A program made the translations under genes and the position numbers. Below, one piece after another: positions 9,315-14,940 of a stretch of DNA of 14,940 nt. The DNA is taken from contig JAQGLQ010000072.1 in NCBI GenBank assembly GCA_028292785.1, positions 1 through 14,940 of the forward strand. Direction: 5' to 3'. Numbering within the stretch: position 1 is the first letter of the stretch; the number at the start of each line of letters is the position of its first letter. Under the pieces are notes generated by a model, which did no database searches, was not told the DNA's origin, and saw only the letters and a list, made by a program, of their open reading frames with translations. The DNA comes from Noviherbaspirillum sp. Lineage in GTDB: Bacteria; Pseudomonadota; Gammaproteobacteria; Burkholderiales; Burkholderiaceae.

Positions 9315-9331
9315 ATACCGTAACTCGGTAT
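9315..9331 (-). repeat. Hairpin in the groS-groL spacer, near groL
   Basis: ATACCG (9315-9320) pairs with CGGTAT (9326-9331) around a 5 nt loop, ending about 20 nt upstream of the groL Shine-Dalgarno. In the mRNA it would form a small stem between the larger stem-loop and the groL start. Its role is not known. Confidence 0.45.
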
Positions 9332-9333
9332 CA

Positions 9334-9367
9334 TGCCGGCATCCTGGCTATCCAGGACTTTCCGGCA
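9334..9367 (-). repeat. Two-tier stem-loop in the groS-groL spacer
   Basis: The outer arms TGCCGG (9334-9339) and CCGGCA (9362-9367) enclose a second hairpin, TCCTGG (9342-9347) with CCAGGA (9352-9357) and the loop CTAT. It starts 8 nt after the groS stop. There is no U-tract, so it is more likely an mRNA stability or processing element than a terminator. That role is inferred from position. Confidence 0.55.
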
Positions 9368-9374
9368 GTTCGGG

Positions 9375-9665
9375 TTACTTCTGGACGATTGCCATCAGGT
9401 CTTCTTCACGCATCACCAGCAGTTCTTCGCCTTCGATCTTGACGGTCTGACCGGAATATTTGCCGAAGAGCACGCGGTCGCCGATTTTGACGTCGAGCGG
9501 ACGGACTTTGCCATCTTCCAGAATCTTGCCTTTACCTACGGCGAGCACTTCACCCTGATCAGGCTTTTCGGCAGCTGCATCGGGCAGAACGATGCCGCCC
9601 GCAGTTTTCGTCTCCTGGTCAAGGCGCTTGACGATAACGCGATCGTGCAAAGGAACAAGGTTCAT
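9375..9665 (-). CDS. groS: Co-chaperonin GroES (10 kDa, Hsp10)
   Basis: The heptameric lid of the GroEL chamber. At 96 residues it has the normal length. It starts N-L-V-P-L-H-D-R-V and contains the mobile loop (about 16-32) with the GroEL-contacting tripeptide Ile-Val-Leu at 25-27. The roof region (E-D-G-K, about 50-53) and the C-terminal [11 protein letters not shown] are also typical. The ATG at 9665 is preceded by a near-perfect Shine-Dalgarno, AAAGGAG (9671-9677), with 5 nt spacing. It is the first gene of the groS-groL operon, with a leader of roughly 137 nt if the sigma32 promoter is used. Confidence 0.99.
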   Translation of the reverse strand: MNLVPLHDRVIVKRLDQETKTAGGIVLPDAAAEKPDQGEVLAVGKGKILEDGKVRPLDVKIGDRVLFGKYSGQTVKIEGEELLVMREEDLMAIVQK

Positions 9666-9700
9666 AAAAACTCCTTTAATTCAATAAGTTATAGTTTTTT

Positions 9701-9743
9701 GCGGATACTGCTGCAAAGGGCACTTCACCATGCAGCGGACCGC
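9701..9743 (-). promoter_or_regulatory. Stem-loop in the groS 5' leader
   Basis: GCTGCA (9710-9715) pairs with TGCAGC (9731-9736). Further out, GCGG (9701-9704) pairs with CCGC (9740-9743) with small internal loops between. In the groS leader RNA this makes a two-part stem between CIRCE and the Shine-Dalgarno. It could protect the message or influence initiation; no known leader class is recognised. Confidence 0.4.
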
Positions 9744-9779
9744 GATGGAAAAATGTAGGGAGTCGGGTGGAGTTGGTTG

Positions 9780-9806
9780 TTAGCACTCTACCCCGACGAG
9801 TGCTAA
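9780..9806 (-). promoter_or_regulatory. CIRCE operator (HrcA-binding site) of groS-groL
   Basis: TTAGCACTC (9780-9788), nine bases, then GAGTGCTAA (9798-9806): an exact match to the CIRCE consensus TTAGCACTC-N9-GAGTGCTAA. CIRCE is bound by the heat-shock repressor HrcA, whose activity depends on GroEL, giving feedback control of chaperonin synthesis. The element covers the predicted transcription start of the sigma32-type promoter just upstream, so HrcA would block initiation directly. The hrcA gene is not in this window. Confidence 0.97.
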
Positions 9807-9808
9807 GT

Positions 9809-9835
9809 ATATGGGGGGCGATTTTCTTTTTCAAG
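9809..9835 (-). promoter_or_regulatory. Sigma32 (RpoH)-type heat-shock promoter of groS-groL
   Basis: On the minus strand, CTTGAAA (9829-9835) is followed after 12 nt by CCCCATAT (9809-9816). This matches the RpoH consensus CTTGAAA / CCCCATNT, and as I recall it the spacing equals that of the E. coli groE promoter. Transcription would begin near 9802, inside CIRCE. Together they indicate activation by RpoH and repression by HrcA. Confidence 0.85.
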
Positions 9836-9874
9836 CTGATATCTGCGTTTTTTATATTTATATTTATCAATTTT

Positions 9875-9903
9875 TTAAATGCTAAAAATTAATTTTCTGT
9901 CAA
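9875..9903 (-). promoter_or_regulatory. Possible upstream sigma70 promoter in the AT-rich stretch
   Basis: A consensus -35 hexamer TTGACA lies at 9898-9903 on the minus strand. AT-rich sequence follows, but the possible -10 hexamers (ATTTAA at 17 nt, TTTAAA at 18 nt) are poor. If real it would give groS a long leader that still contains CIRCE. The surrounding stretch (about 9820-9900) is unusually rich in A and T for this chromosome. Confidence 0.25.
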
Positions 9904-10026
9904 TGAAATGGCAGTCTCGTCCAGTAACAGATGCGAATCGATCAGCATAAAGAGCCGCGAACGAACATCGTCGGTCGCCGGTTTGCCATAGGATAATGAG
10001 CGCTACCTTTCCGTGTTTTATGGCTT

Positions 10027-11439
10027 ATGCGCATCCTGACTAAAATTCTGACCGCGTTTCTTTTTATCGGATTCAACGCAGCAGGCAGCGCCCAAGAGGT
10101 GCCGCCGCCGGTCGCCGATGCCTTGAACCGCGCGCATATCCCCGGGTATGCAATCGGTATCTATGTGCAGGAGGCCGGCGGCGGCCCGGTCCTCGTCGCC
10201 GCGAATGCCGACATGCCTTTGAGTCCGGCATCGACCATGAAATTGGTCACCAGCAACGCCGCGCTGGAACTTCTCGGCCCCGCTTTTACCTGGAAGACCC
10301 AGGCGTATATCGATGGGGTGGAGGCCGGCGACGTGCTGCGCGGCGACCTGGTCATCAAGGGCAGCGGCGATCCGAAACTGGTTTTGGAAAACCTGTGGCT
10401 GTTCCTGCGGCGCATCCGGGACAAGGGTATTCGCGAAATCAGAGGCAACCTGATACTGGACAGCAGCGTGTTCGAAGATATTCCGTTCGATGCCGCGCTA
10501 TTCGACGGCGATCCGATGAAGCCGTATAACGTCGGCCCGGACGGCCTGTTGCTCAATTACAAATCGCTGAGTTTTCGATTCATCCCCGATCCGGCGTCGG
10601 GAACCGTTCGTGTGGCGCTGGAGCCGCCGGTCGACGCCTATTCCGTTTTGCTTCCCCAACTGGCAAAAGGCGAGTGCGGCGACTGGCGTAGCAAGCTGAA
10701 TCTGGTGCTTGCCGCGACCGGCGCCCGTTTTGAAGGCGCCTTCCCGGCATCCTGCGGCGAAAGAATCTGGCATGTGCATCCCTATCCGATGAGCCATGTT
10801 CAATATTTCGCCTCGGTATTCCAGCGTCTCTGGACGGAACTCGGCGGCACGTTCAAGGGCCAGGCCAGGCGAGGAATGGTGCCGCCGACGGCCAGGCTGA
10901 TCGCGGAATGGGAATCCGCCTCGCTGTCCGAAGTGATTCGCGACATCAACAAGTACAGCAACAATGTTATGGCGCGCCAGTTGCTGCTGACGATCGCGAA
11001 CCGCGCGCTGCAGTTGCCCGCCACGCCGGAGCGCGGCGCTGCGGTGGTGAAGCTTTGGCTGGCCAACAAGGGAATCGATGCTGCCGACCTGAGCATCGAC
11101 AATGGCTCCGGCCTGTCGCGCAGCGAGCGGATTTCAGCGCTGACGCTGGGCCGGCTTCTGGTGCAGGCGTATCAGGCACCGACGATGCCCGAGTTCGTCG
11201 CCTCCCTGCCATTGGCCGGCTACGACGGCACCATGCGCAGGCGGCTAAATGGACAAGGCGTCTCCGGCCGCGCGCACATCAAGACCGGGACGCTGCGCGA
11301 CGTGCGGGCAATTGCCGGCTATGTGCTTGCGGCGTCCGGCAGACGCTATGTGGTCGTCTGCCTGGTCAACCATATCAATGCGCCGCAATCGCAGGAAGCA
11401 CAGGACGCGCTGCTGCAGTGGGTATACGAGCAGGGTTAG
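10027..11439 (+). CDS. dacB: D-alanyl-D-alanine carboxypeptidase/endopeptidase, PBP4 (DacB)
   Basis: A periplasmic low-molecular-mass class C penicillin-binding protein (peptidase family S13). It removes the terminal D-Ala from stem peptides and cleaves D-Ala-mDAP cross-links. At 470 residues it is close to E. coli PBP4. A signal peptide (1-22) ends G-S-A before Q-E. The three active-site motifs are present: SxxK as Ser69-Thr-Met-Lys72 in SPASTMKLVT, SxN as Ser311-Asn-Asn313 in NKYSNNVMARQ, and KTG at 419-421 in AHIKTGTL. The long insertion between SxxK and SxN is the extra-domain region typical of PBP4. The ATG at 10027 has no strong Shine-Dalgarno; the in-frame signal peptide supports the start. 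The gene is divergent from groS, and its stop overlaps the stop of the convergent TPM gene. Confidence 0.95.
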   Translation: MRILTKILTAFLFIGFNAAGSAQEVPPPVADALNRAHIPGYAIGIYVQEAGGGPVLVAANADMPLSPASTMKLVTSNAALELLGPAFTWKTQAYIDGVEAGDVLRGDLVIKGSGDPKLVLENLWLFLRRIRDKGIREIRGNLILDSSVFEDIPFDAALFDGDPMKPYNVGPDGLLLNYKSLSFRFIPDPASGTVRVALEPPVDAYSVLLPQLAKGECGDWRSKLNLVLAATGARFEGAFPASCGERIWHVHPYPMSHVQYFASVFQRLWTELGGTFKGQARRGMVPPTARLIAEWESASLSEVIRDINKYSNNVMARQLLLTIANRALQLPATPERGAAVVKLWLANKGIDAADLSIDNGSGLSRSERISALTLGRLLVQAYQAPTMPEFVASLPLAGYDGTMRRRLNGQGVSGRAHIKTGTLRDVRAIAGYVLAASGRRYVVVCLVNHINAPQSQEAQDALLQWVYEQG

Positions 11440-11936
11440 AGCACGACCGGCCGGTTGGAAAGCTGATCGTGGCGGGAGCCGTCATCAGGAAAGCGTTCCT
11501 GCAGCAGCGTGTTCAACTGATGTAATGCGGCAAGACTGCTGTCGTGATATTCGGCCCGGGCGAAACCTTCCGTCATGGTGCGGCAGACCGTTTGCCATTC
11601 AGCCGCTGTGATCGCCTTGCCTACTCCGCGGTCCGCGACGATCTCGACCTTGTGATCCGCCAGGTTGACATAGACCAGCACGCCGCAGTTTTCTTCCGTA
11701 TCCCAAATGCCGTAATGGGCAAACAATTCGCGCGCCCGGTCGCGCGACGAGACGCCATCCCAGACCGCCGCGAGGCTCAGGGAAGATTCGACGATCATCC
11801 GCACTTCGGCGCGATGCGTCGTTTCTCCCTGCTTGATCGCCGCTTCGATCGCGGTCAATGTGGCGGGTGGAAAGGCGCGGCGGCCGTGGAACGAATTGAT
11901 GCGCAAGTGCCTGAGCAGGCGTGAAAGTCGCTTCAT
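11436..11936 (-). CDS. TPM-domain protein (short, no signal peptide)
   Basis: A 166-residue protein of the TPM (YgcG/Psb32, formerly DUF477) family. The domain covers about 25-150, with the core pattern GIWDTEENCGVLVYVNLADH (76-95), then KVEIVADRGVG (96-106), the TPM-type edge strand and loop. Unlike its neighbour it has no signal peptide, no clear membrane helix and no glycine-rich tail. An N-terminal basic stretch (KRLSRLLRHLR) might contact the membrane. The ATG at 11936 forms TGATG with the stop of the upstream TPM gene; a GTG one codon earlier is the alternative. It is the last gene of the lemA operon and its stop overlaps that of dacB on the other strand. TPM domains have been linked to acid phosphatase activity and to photosystem II repair in plants, but the role here is unknown. 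Confidence 0.88.
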   Translation of the reverse strand: MKRLSRLLRHLRINSFHGRRAFPPATLTAIEAAIKQGETTHRAEVRMIVESSLSLAAVWDGVSSRDRARELFAHYGIWDTEENCGVLVYVNLADHKVEIVADRGVGKAITAAEWQTVCRTMTEGFARAEYHDSSLAALHQLNTLLQERFPDDGSRHDQLSNRPVVL

Positions 11937-12775
11937 CACCAGTCCCCCGATGCGCCGCCGCCGTCGAAACCGCCGCCGCCACCCGAGAAGCCGCCGCCAC
12001 CGGAGAAGCCGCCGCCGCCGAAGCCACCCCGAAAGCCGCCGCTGCCCAGGCCCGCTCCGAGAATGACGCCGGCCGAGCGGCCCCAGCCATCGCGGCTGTG
12101 CCGGTAGCCGCGCGCGGAACGTCCGCGCGACATGAGCATGAACAGTCCGATGAAGATCAGGATCGGTATCAGCGGCAGATCGAAGCCAAACCCGCTGTCA
12201 TCCTGTCCGGGCGGGGCGCGATTCGTACGCTCCGGCGCCGGCAGCTTTTCCCTGTCCAGCAAACCGGCGATAGCGGCGACCCCCGCGGTCAGGCCGCCGT
12301 AGAAGTCATTCTGCCGAAAGTGCGGCGCCATGATGTCCTGCAGGATGCGCTTCGATTGCGCATCCGTGAGCGAGCCCTGCACGCCGCGCCCCGCTTCGAT
12401 GCGCAGGCGCCGCAGGGAGGACGGGTTATCCCTGGCGACAACCAGGATCACCCCATCGTCCATTCCTTTGCGTCCGAGCTTCCATGCGTCGGCGACGCGG
12501 ATACTATATTGCTCGATGGCTTCCGGTTCGGTCTTGCTGACCAGGAGAATCGCGATCTGGCTGCCGGCGCGGTCCTCGTACTCCTTCAGGACGTTTTCAA
12601 GATTGGCGCGCTGCTCCCCGGTCAGCATGCCGACCGTGTCGGTCACGCGCGCCTTCAATGGCGGAATCGGCGTGAAATTCTGGGCATGCGCCGCTGACAG
12701 CACAAGGGCAAGCAGCCATCCGCAGCCCCATGCCGCGAAGTGTCGCAACCAGCCCGGCCTGGCAATGATCATCAT
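11936..12775 (-). CDS. TPM-domain membrane protein with Gly-rich tail (YgcG family)
   Basis: A 279-residue secreted and membrane-anchored protein. A signal peptide (1-31) ends A-H-A before Q-N. The TPM domain spans about 40-175, with RVTDTVGMLT (43-52) at its start, the conserved MDDGVILVV (105-113) and RIEAGRGVQGSLTD (125-138). A Pro/charged linker, a membrane helix (about 200-216) and a very glycine-rich tail (234-279) ending GASGDW follow. This layout is typical of YgcG proteins, which usually occur beside lemA. The DNA of the tail is a CCGCCG-rich simple sequence (about 11939-12060), so its length may vary between strains. It starts 15 nt after the lemA stop and shares TGATG with the next TPM gene. 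Function is not established; a periplasm-facing TPM domain is inferred. Confidence 0.92.
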   Translation of the reverse strand: MMIIARPGWLRHFAAWGCGWLLALVLSAAHAQNFTPIPPLKARVTDTVGMLTGEQRANLENVLKEYEDRAGSQIAILLVSKTEPEAIEQYSIRVADAWKLGRKGMDDGVILVVARDNPSSLRRLRIEAGRGVQGSLTDAQSKRILQDIMAPHFRQNDFYGGLTAGVAAIAGLLDREKLPAPERTNRAPPGQDDSGFGFDLPLIPILIFIGLFMLMSRGRSARGYRHSRDGWGRSAGVILGAGLGSGGFRGGFGGGGFSGGGGFSGGGGGFDGGGASGDW

Positions 12776-12790
12776 GGATTCGGTGTCCGC

Positions 12791-13384
12791 CTACTTGCCG
12801 AAGTTCACTGTCGGCGCGTTGGAAATCGCTTTTTCGTTCTCGACGGTGAACGAGGGCCTGACCTCATACTTAAAGATCATCGCGGTGAGGTTGGTCGGAA
12901 AGCTGCGCGCGAGGATGTTGTAGTCGGCGACCGACTGGATATAGCGCTGGCGCGCCACCGTGATCCGGTTTTCCGTACCTTCCAGTTGCGACTGCAGGTC
13001 GCGGAAGCTGGTGTCAGCCTTGAGCTGGGGATAGTTTTCGGATACCGCCATCAGGCGGGAGAGCGCGGATGACAGCTCGCCTTGCACCTGCTGGAATTTC
13101 CTGAACGCTTCCGGATTGTTGAGGACTTCCGGCGTGATCTGAAAGCTGGTGGCCTGGGCGCGCGCCTTGGTTACCGCTTCGAGCGTCTCTCTTTCGTGGG
13201 AAGCGTATCCCTTGACCGTATTGACCAGATTGGGAATCAGATCGGCGCGTCGCTGATACTGGTTGACGACTTCACCCCATGCCGCCTTGACCGTTTCGTC
13301 CTTCGCCTGGAATTCGTTATAGCCGCATGCGGTCAACATTGAAACCAGAAATGCAAGTCCCAGCCGTGTGAACCAGTTTTTCAT
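12791..13384 (-). CDS. lemA: LemA family lipoprotein
   Basis: A 197-residue LemA-family protein, mostly long alpha-helices anchored in the membrane. The N-terminus is a lipoprotein signal with the lipobox L-T-A-C (17-20) and Cys20 as the lipidated residue. The family signature NQYQRRADLIPNLVNTV (41-57) is clear, followed by helical segments ending near FTVENEKAISNAPTVNFGK, trimmed here to the recognisable C-terminal LemA pattern. I chose the ATG at 13384 because AAAGGAAA (13390-13397) precedes it and the signal peptide starts there. The open frame upstream to 13429 would put 15 unrelated residues before the signal. LemA commonly pairs with TPM/YgcG proteins and its molecular role is not settled. 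It is the first gene of the lemA-TPM-TPM operon, divergent from pyrF. Confidence 0.95.
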   Translation of the reverse strand: MKNWFTRLGLAFLVSMLTACGYNEFQAKDETVKAAWGEVVNQYQRRADLIPNLVNTVKGYASHERETLEAVTKARAQATSFQITPEVLNNPEAFRKFQQVQGELSSALSRLMAVSENYPQLKADTSFRDLQSQLEGTENRITVARQRYIQSVADYNILARSFPTNLTAMIFKYEVRPSFTVENEKAISNAPTVNFGK

Positions 13385-13402
13385 CTGAATTTCCTTTAAT
13401 CG

Positions 13403-13429
13403 ATTATTGTGGGAAATACCGAACGTCAA
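13403..13429 (-). promoter_or_regulatory. Possible promoter of the lemA operon
   Basis: On the minus strand TTGACG (13424-13429) and AATAAT (13403-13408) each match the sigma70 hexamers at five of six positions. The 15 nt spacing is short and the start site would fall almost on the ribosome-binding site. It is the best pair in the lemA-pyrF gap but remains weak. Confidence 0.25.
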
Positions 13430-13533
13430 GATACCGCCTACTGTAACTCTTGAGTTTGTTTTTCGACACTAGTTCGTCATCGAATGAAAACTGTCGTCCC
13501 GCGCGGCAGGCACGGAACGGTAACATGGCACGT

Positions 13534-13539
13534 TACAAT
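13534..13539 (+). promoter_or_regulatory. Candidate -10 hexamer for pyrF
   Basis: TACAAT lies 32 nt upstream of the chosen pyrF GTG start and matches TATAAT at five of six positions. No convincing -35 is visible at normal spacing. If used, transcription would begin around 13546, which argues against the TTG at 13545 as the start codon. Confidence 0.3.
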
Positions 13540-13571
13540 GCGGCTTGGCTGGAAAAACCGAAGGCAAAGCT

Positions 13572-14396
13572 GTGACATTCATCGAAAAACTCTCCGCCGC
13601 CTGGACGGCGAACGATTCCCTGCTATGTGTCGGACTCGACCCCGATACCGGCAGGCTCCCCGCGGATCTGCGCAACCGGCCGGACGGCATCTTCGCATTC
13701 TGCAAGGCGATCATCGACGCGACGGCCGATACGGCCTGCGCGTTCAAGCCGCAGATCGCGTACTTCGCGGCATTGCGCGCGGAAGACCAGCTCGAGGCGA
13801 TCTGCGCCTATCTTCGCAAGCAGTATCCACAAATACCCATTGTGCTCGATGCGAAGCGCGGGGACATCGGCGCGACCGCGGAACAGTATGCGCGCGAAGC
13901 ATTCGAGCGTTACCGCGCGGATGCGGTCACGGTCAATCCGTACATGGGCTTCGATTCCATTGCCCCCTATCTTGAATGGAACGATCGCGGCGCCATCGTG
14001 CTGTGCCGGACGTCCAATCCCGGCGGTTCCGATCTGCAATTCCTGACGGTCGAGGGCAAGCCTCTCTACCAGCTTGTCGCCGGCCTGGTTGCCGACAAAT
14101 GGAATCGCAACGGTCAGTGCGCGCTGGTGGTCGGCGCAACTTTTCCAGCCGAACTGGCGCAGGTGCGCAGGATCGTCGGCGACATGCCCTTGCTGGTGCC
14201 CGGCATCGGCGCTCAGGGCGGCGACATCGAGGCGACGGTCGCTGCGGGCAAAACGTCCGCCGGAACGGGGATGATGATCAATTCGTCGCGGGCGATCCTG
14301 TATGCCGCCACCGATGACAAGGCGGGGGAGGATTTCGCGCAGGCCGCGCGCCGCGTCGCCTTGGAGACGCGCGACGCGATTAATCGCTGTCGCTAG
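13572..14396 (+). CDS. pyrF: Orotidine 5'-phosphate decarboxylase (long PyrF type)
   Basis: Catalyses the last step of UMP synthesis, decarboxylation of OMP, in the cytoplasm. At 274 residues it belongs to the longer PyrF group rather than the ~240-residue E. coli type. Active-site residues visible: Asp23 in VGLDPD, Lys59 in FKPQIAYF, and the signature [12 protein letters not shown] (92-103) with Lys95 and Asp98. The phosphate-binding end [15 protein letters not shown] (231-245) carries Arg240. I chose the GTG at 13572 because it gives M-T-F-I-E-K-L-S, the usual start in this group, and AAGG sits 8 nt upstream. The frame opens earlier at a TTG (13545), which would add nine atypical residues. 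The stop overlaps the stop of the convergent pncC gene. Confidence 0.96.
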   Translation: MTFIEKLSAAWTANDSLLCVGLDPDTGRLPADLRNRPDGIFAFCKAIIDATADTACAFKPQIAYFAALRAEDQLEAICAYLRKQYPQIPIVLDAKRGDIGATAEQYAREAFERYRADAVTVNPYMGFDSIAPYLEWNDRGAIVLCRTSNPGGSDLQFLTVEGKPLYQLVAGLVADKWNRNGQCALVVGATFPAELAQVRRIVGDMPLLVPGIGAQGGDIEATVAAGKTSAGTGMMINSSRAILYAATDDKAGEDFAQAARRVALETRDAINRCR

Positions 14397-14878
14397 AGCG
14401 GTTCCAGAAAACGCAGCAGTCCTTTCAGCGCATGCGCCACGGTTTGCTGTCGCACCGACTGCCGGTCGCCTGAAAACACCAGGCGTTCGGTATGGGTGCG
14501 ATGATCCGTTGCCCATCCGAAGCAGACAGTGCCCACCGGTTTGCCTGGGACGGCGCCGCCGGGGCCGGCGATGCCTGTTGTGGAAATTGCGACATGGGCA
14601 CTGCTGTTCGCCACGGCGCCTTCAGCCATTGCGGCGGCCACTTCCTCGCTTACCGTGCCATGCTGGGCGATCATCGCGGCCGAGACATCCAGCAATTCCG
14701 TCTTCGACGCGTTGGAATAGGTAATGAAGCCGCAGTCGAACCATTCGGACGATCCGGCGATTTCAGTGATGGCCTGGCCGACGCCTCCACCGGTGCAGGA
14801 TTCGGCAACCGCGAGCAGCAAGCCTTTCTCTTGAAGCGCACGCCCGACGCGCGCGGCAAGTTCGATCACATCTTCCAT
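14393..14878 (-). CDS. pncC: Nicotinamide-nucleotide amidase (PncC, CinA C-terminal type)
   Basis: A stand-alone CinA C-terminal domain of 161 residues that hydrolyses nicotinamide mononucleotide to nicotinate mononucleotide and ammonia in the pyridine-nucleotide salvage cycle. Motifs: [13 protein letters not shown] (22-34) with the expected catalytic Ser27, the conserved Tyr54 in [24 protein letters not shown] (75-88), and [11 protein letters not shown] (98-108) with the phosphate-binding GxAGPGG. The N-terminal CinA (MoCo-binding-like) domain is absent, which is normal for PncC/YdeJ/YgaD proteins. The ATG at 14878 follows a purine-rich stretch containing AAGGAG and GGAG. The stop lies in the CTAG shared with pyrF. 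The 62 nt beyond the start reach the window edge; I see nothing further there. Confidence 0.96.
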   Translation of the reverse strand: MEDVIELAARVGRALQEKGLLLAVAESCTGGGVGQAITEIAGSSEWFDCGFITYSNASKTELLDVSAAMIAQHGTVSEEVAAAMAEGAVANSSAHVAISTTGIAGPGGAVPGKPVGTVCFGWATDHRTHTERLVFSGDRQSVRQQTVAHALKGLLRFLEPL

Positions 14879-14940
14879 GTCGCTCCACTCCTTGTTGTTC
14901 GATGTTTTCCACCGTCCTACTTTACCACCGCCCCAAGTCG

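Noticed and set aside
9676..9870. 64-codon minus-strand open frame upstream of groS
   Set aside because: It would read through the sigma32 promoter and CIRCE, and most of it would start before the transcript does; no good ribosome-binding site.
13385..13429. N-terminal extension of lemA to 13429
   Set aside because: It places 15 unrelated residues before a clean lipoprotein signal; the ATG at 13384 has the ribosome-binding site.
13623..14516. 297-codon minus-strand open frame opposite pyrF, entering pncC
   Set aside because: It overlaps two well-supported enzymes and has no recognisable domain or start signal.

Overview
The window looks like a piece of ordinary chromosome from a GC-rich betaproteobacterium. 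The order Burkholderiales is likely and an Oxalobacteraceae-like relative is my best guess. This rests on protein flavour (GroEL with a GGM tail, a long-form PyrF whose GTG start gives M-T-F-I-E-K-L, stand-alone PncC, a circularly permuted RbgA/YlqF GTPase, MltB downstream of a MoxR/DUF58/transglutaminase set) and on an HrcA/CIRCE heat-shock operator. No taxonomic marker such as rRNA is present, so the assignment is inference.

Layout. 1-155: AT-rich non-coding edge with two small hairpins. 156-5271, minus strand: a tightly packed operon read moxR - DUF58 - tgpA-like transglutaminase - mltB, with an 18 nt gap and then two stop/start overlaps. 5272-5540: divergent intergenic region. 5541-6485, plus: class II histone-deacetylase-like amidohydrolase. 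6579-7508, plus: rbgA-like ribosome-assembly GTPase. 7536-7575: strong symmetrical terminator between convergent rbgA and groL. 7631-9665, minus: groS-groL, driven by a sigma32-type promoter overlapping a perfect CIRCE operator (9780-9835). 9666-10026: regulatory region with an AT-rich stretch. 10027-11439, plus: dacB (PBP4). 11436-13384, minus: lemA and two TPM-domain genes. 13572-14396, plus: pyrF. 14393-14878, minus: pncC.

How the genes fit together. Much of the content is envelope biology: MltB cleaves glycan strands, PBP4 cleaves peptide stems and cross-links, and the MoxR/DUF58/transglutaminase and LemA/TPM sets are membrane-associated systems of poorly defined function. GroES/GroEL and RbgA serve protein folding and 50S assembly. 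PyrF and PncC are pyrimidine and pyridine-nucleotide housekeeping enzymes. Two convergent pairs (dacB/TPM and pyrF/pncC) overlap at their stop codons, so the gene packing is tight.

I found no mobile element, CRISPR array, tRNA, rRNA or defence system. I see no gene cluster I would call a wholly new system. The best second-look items are the dual heat-shock control region with its structured leader, the translational coupling of a lytic transglycosylase to the MoxR/transglutaminase operon, and the lemA-TPM-TPM cassette.
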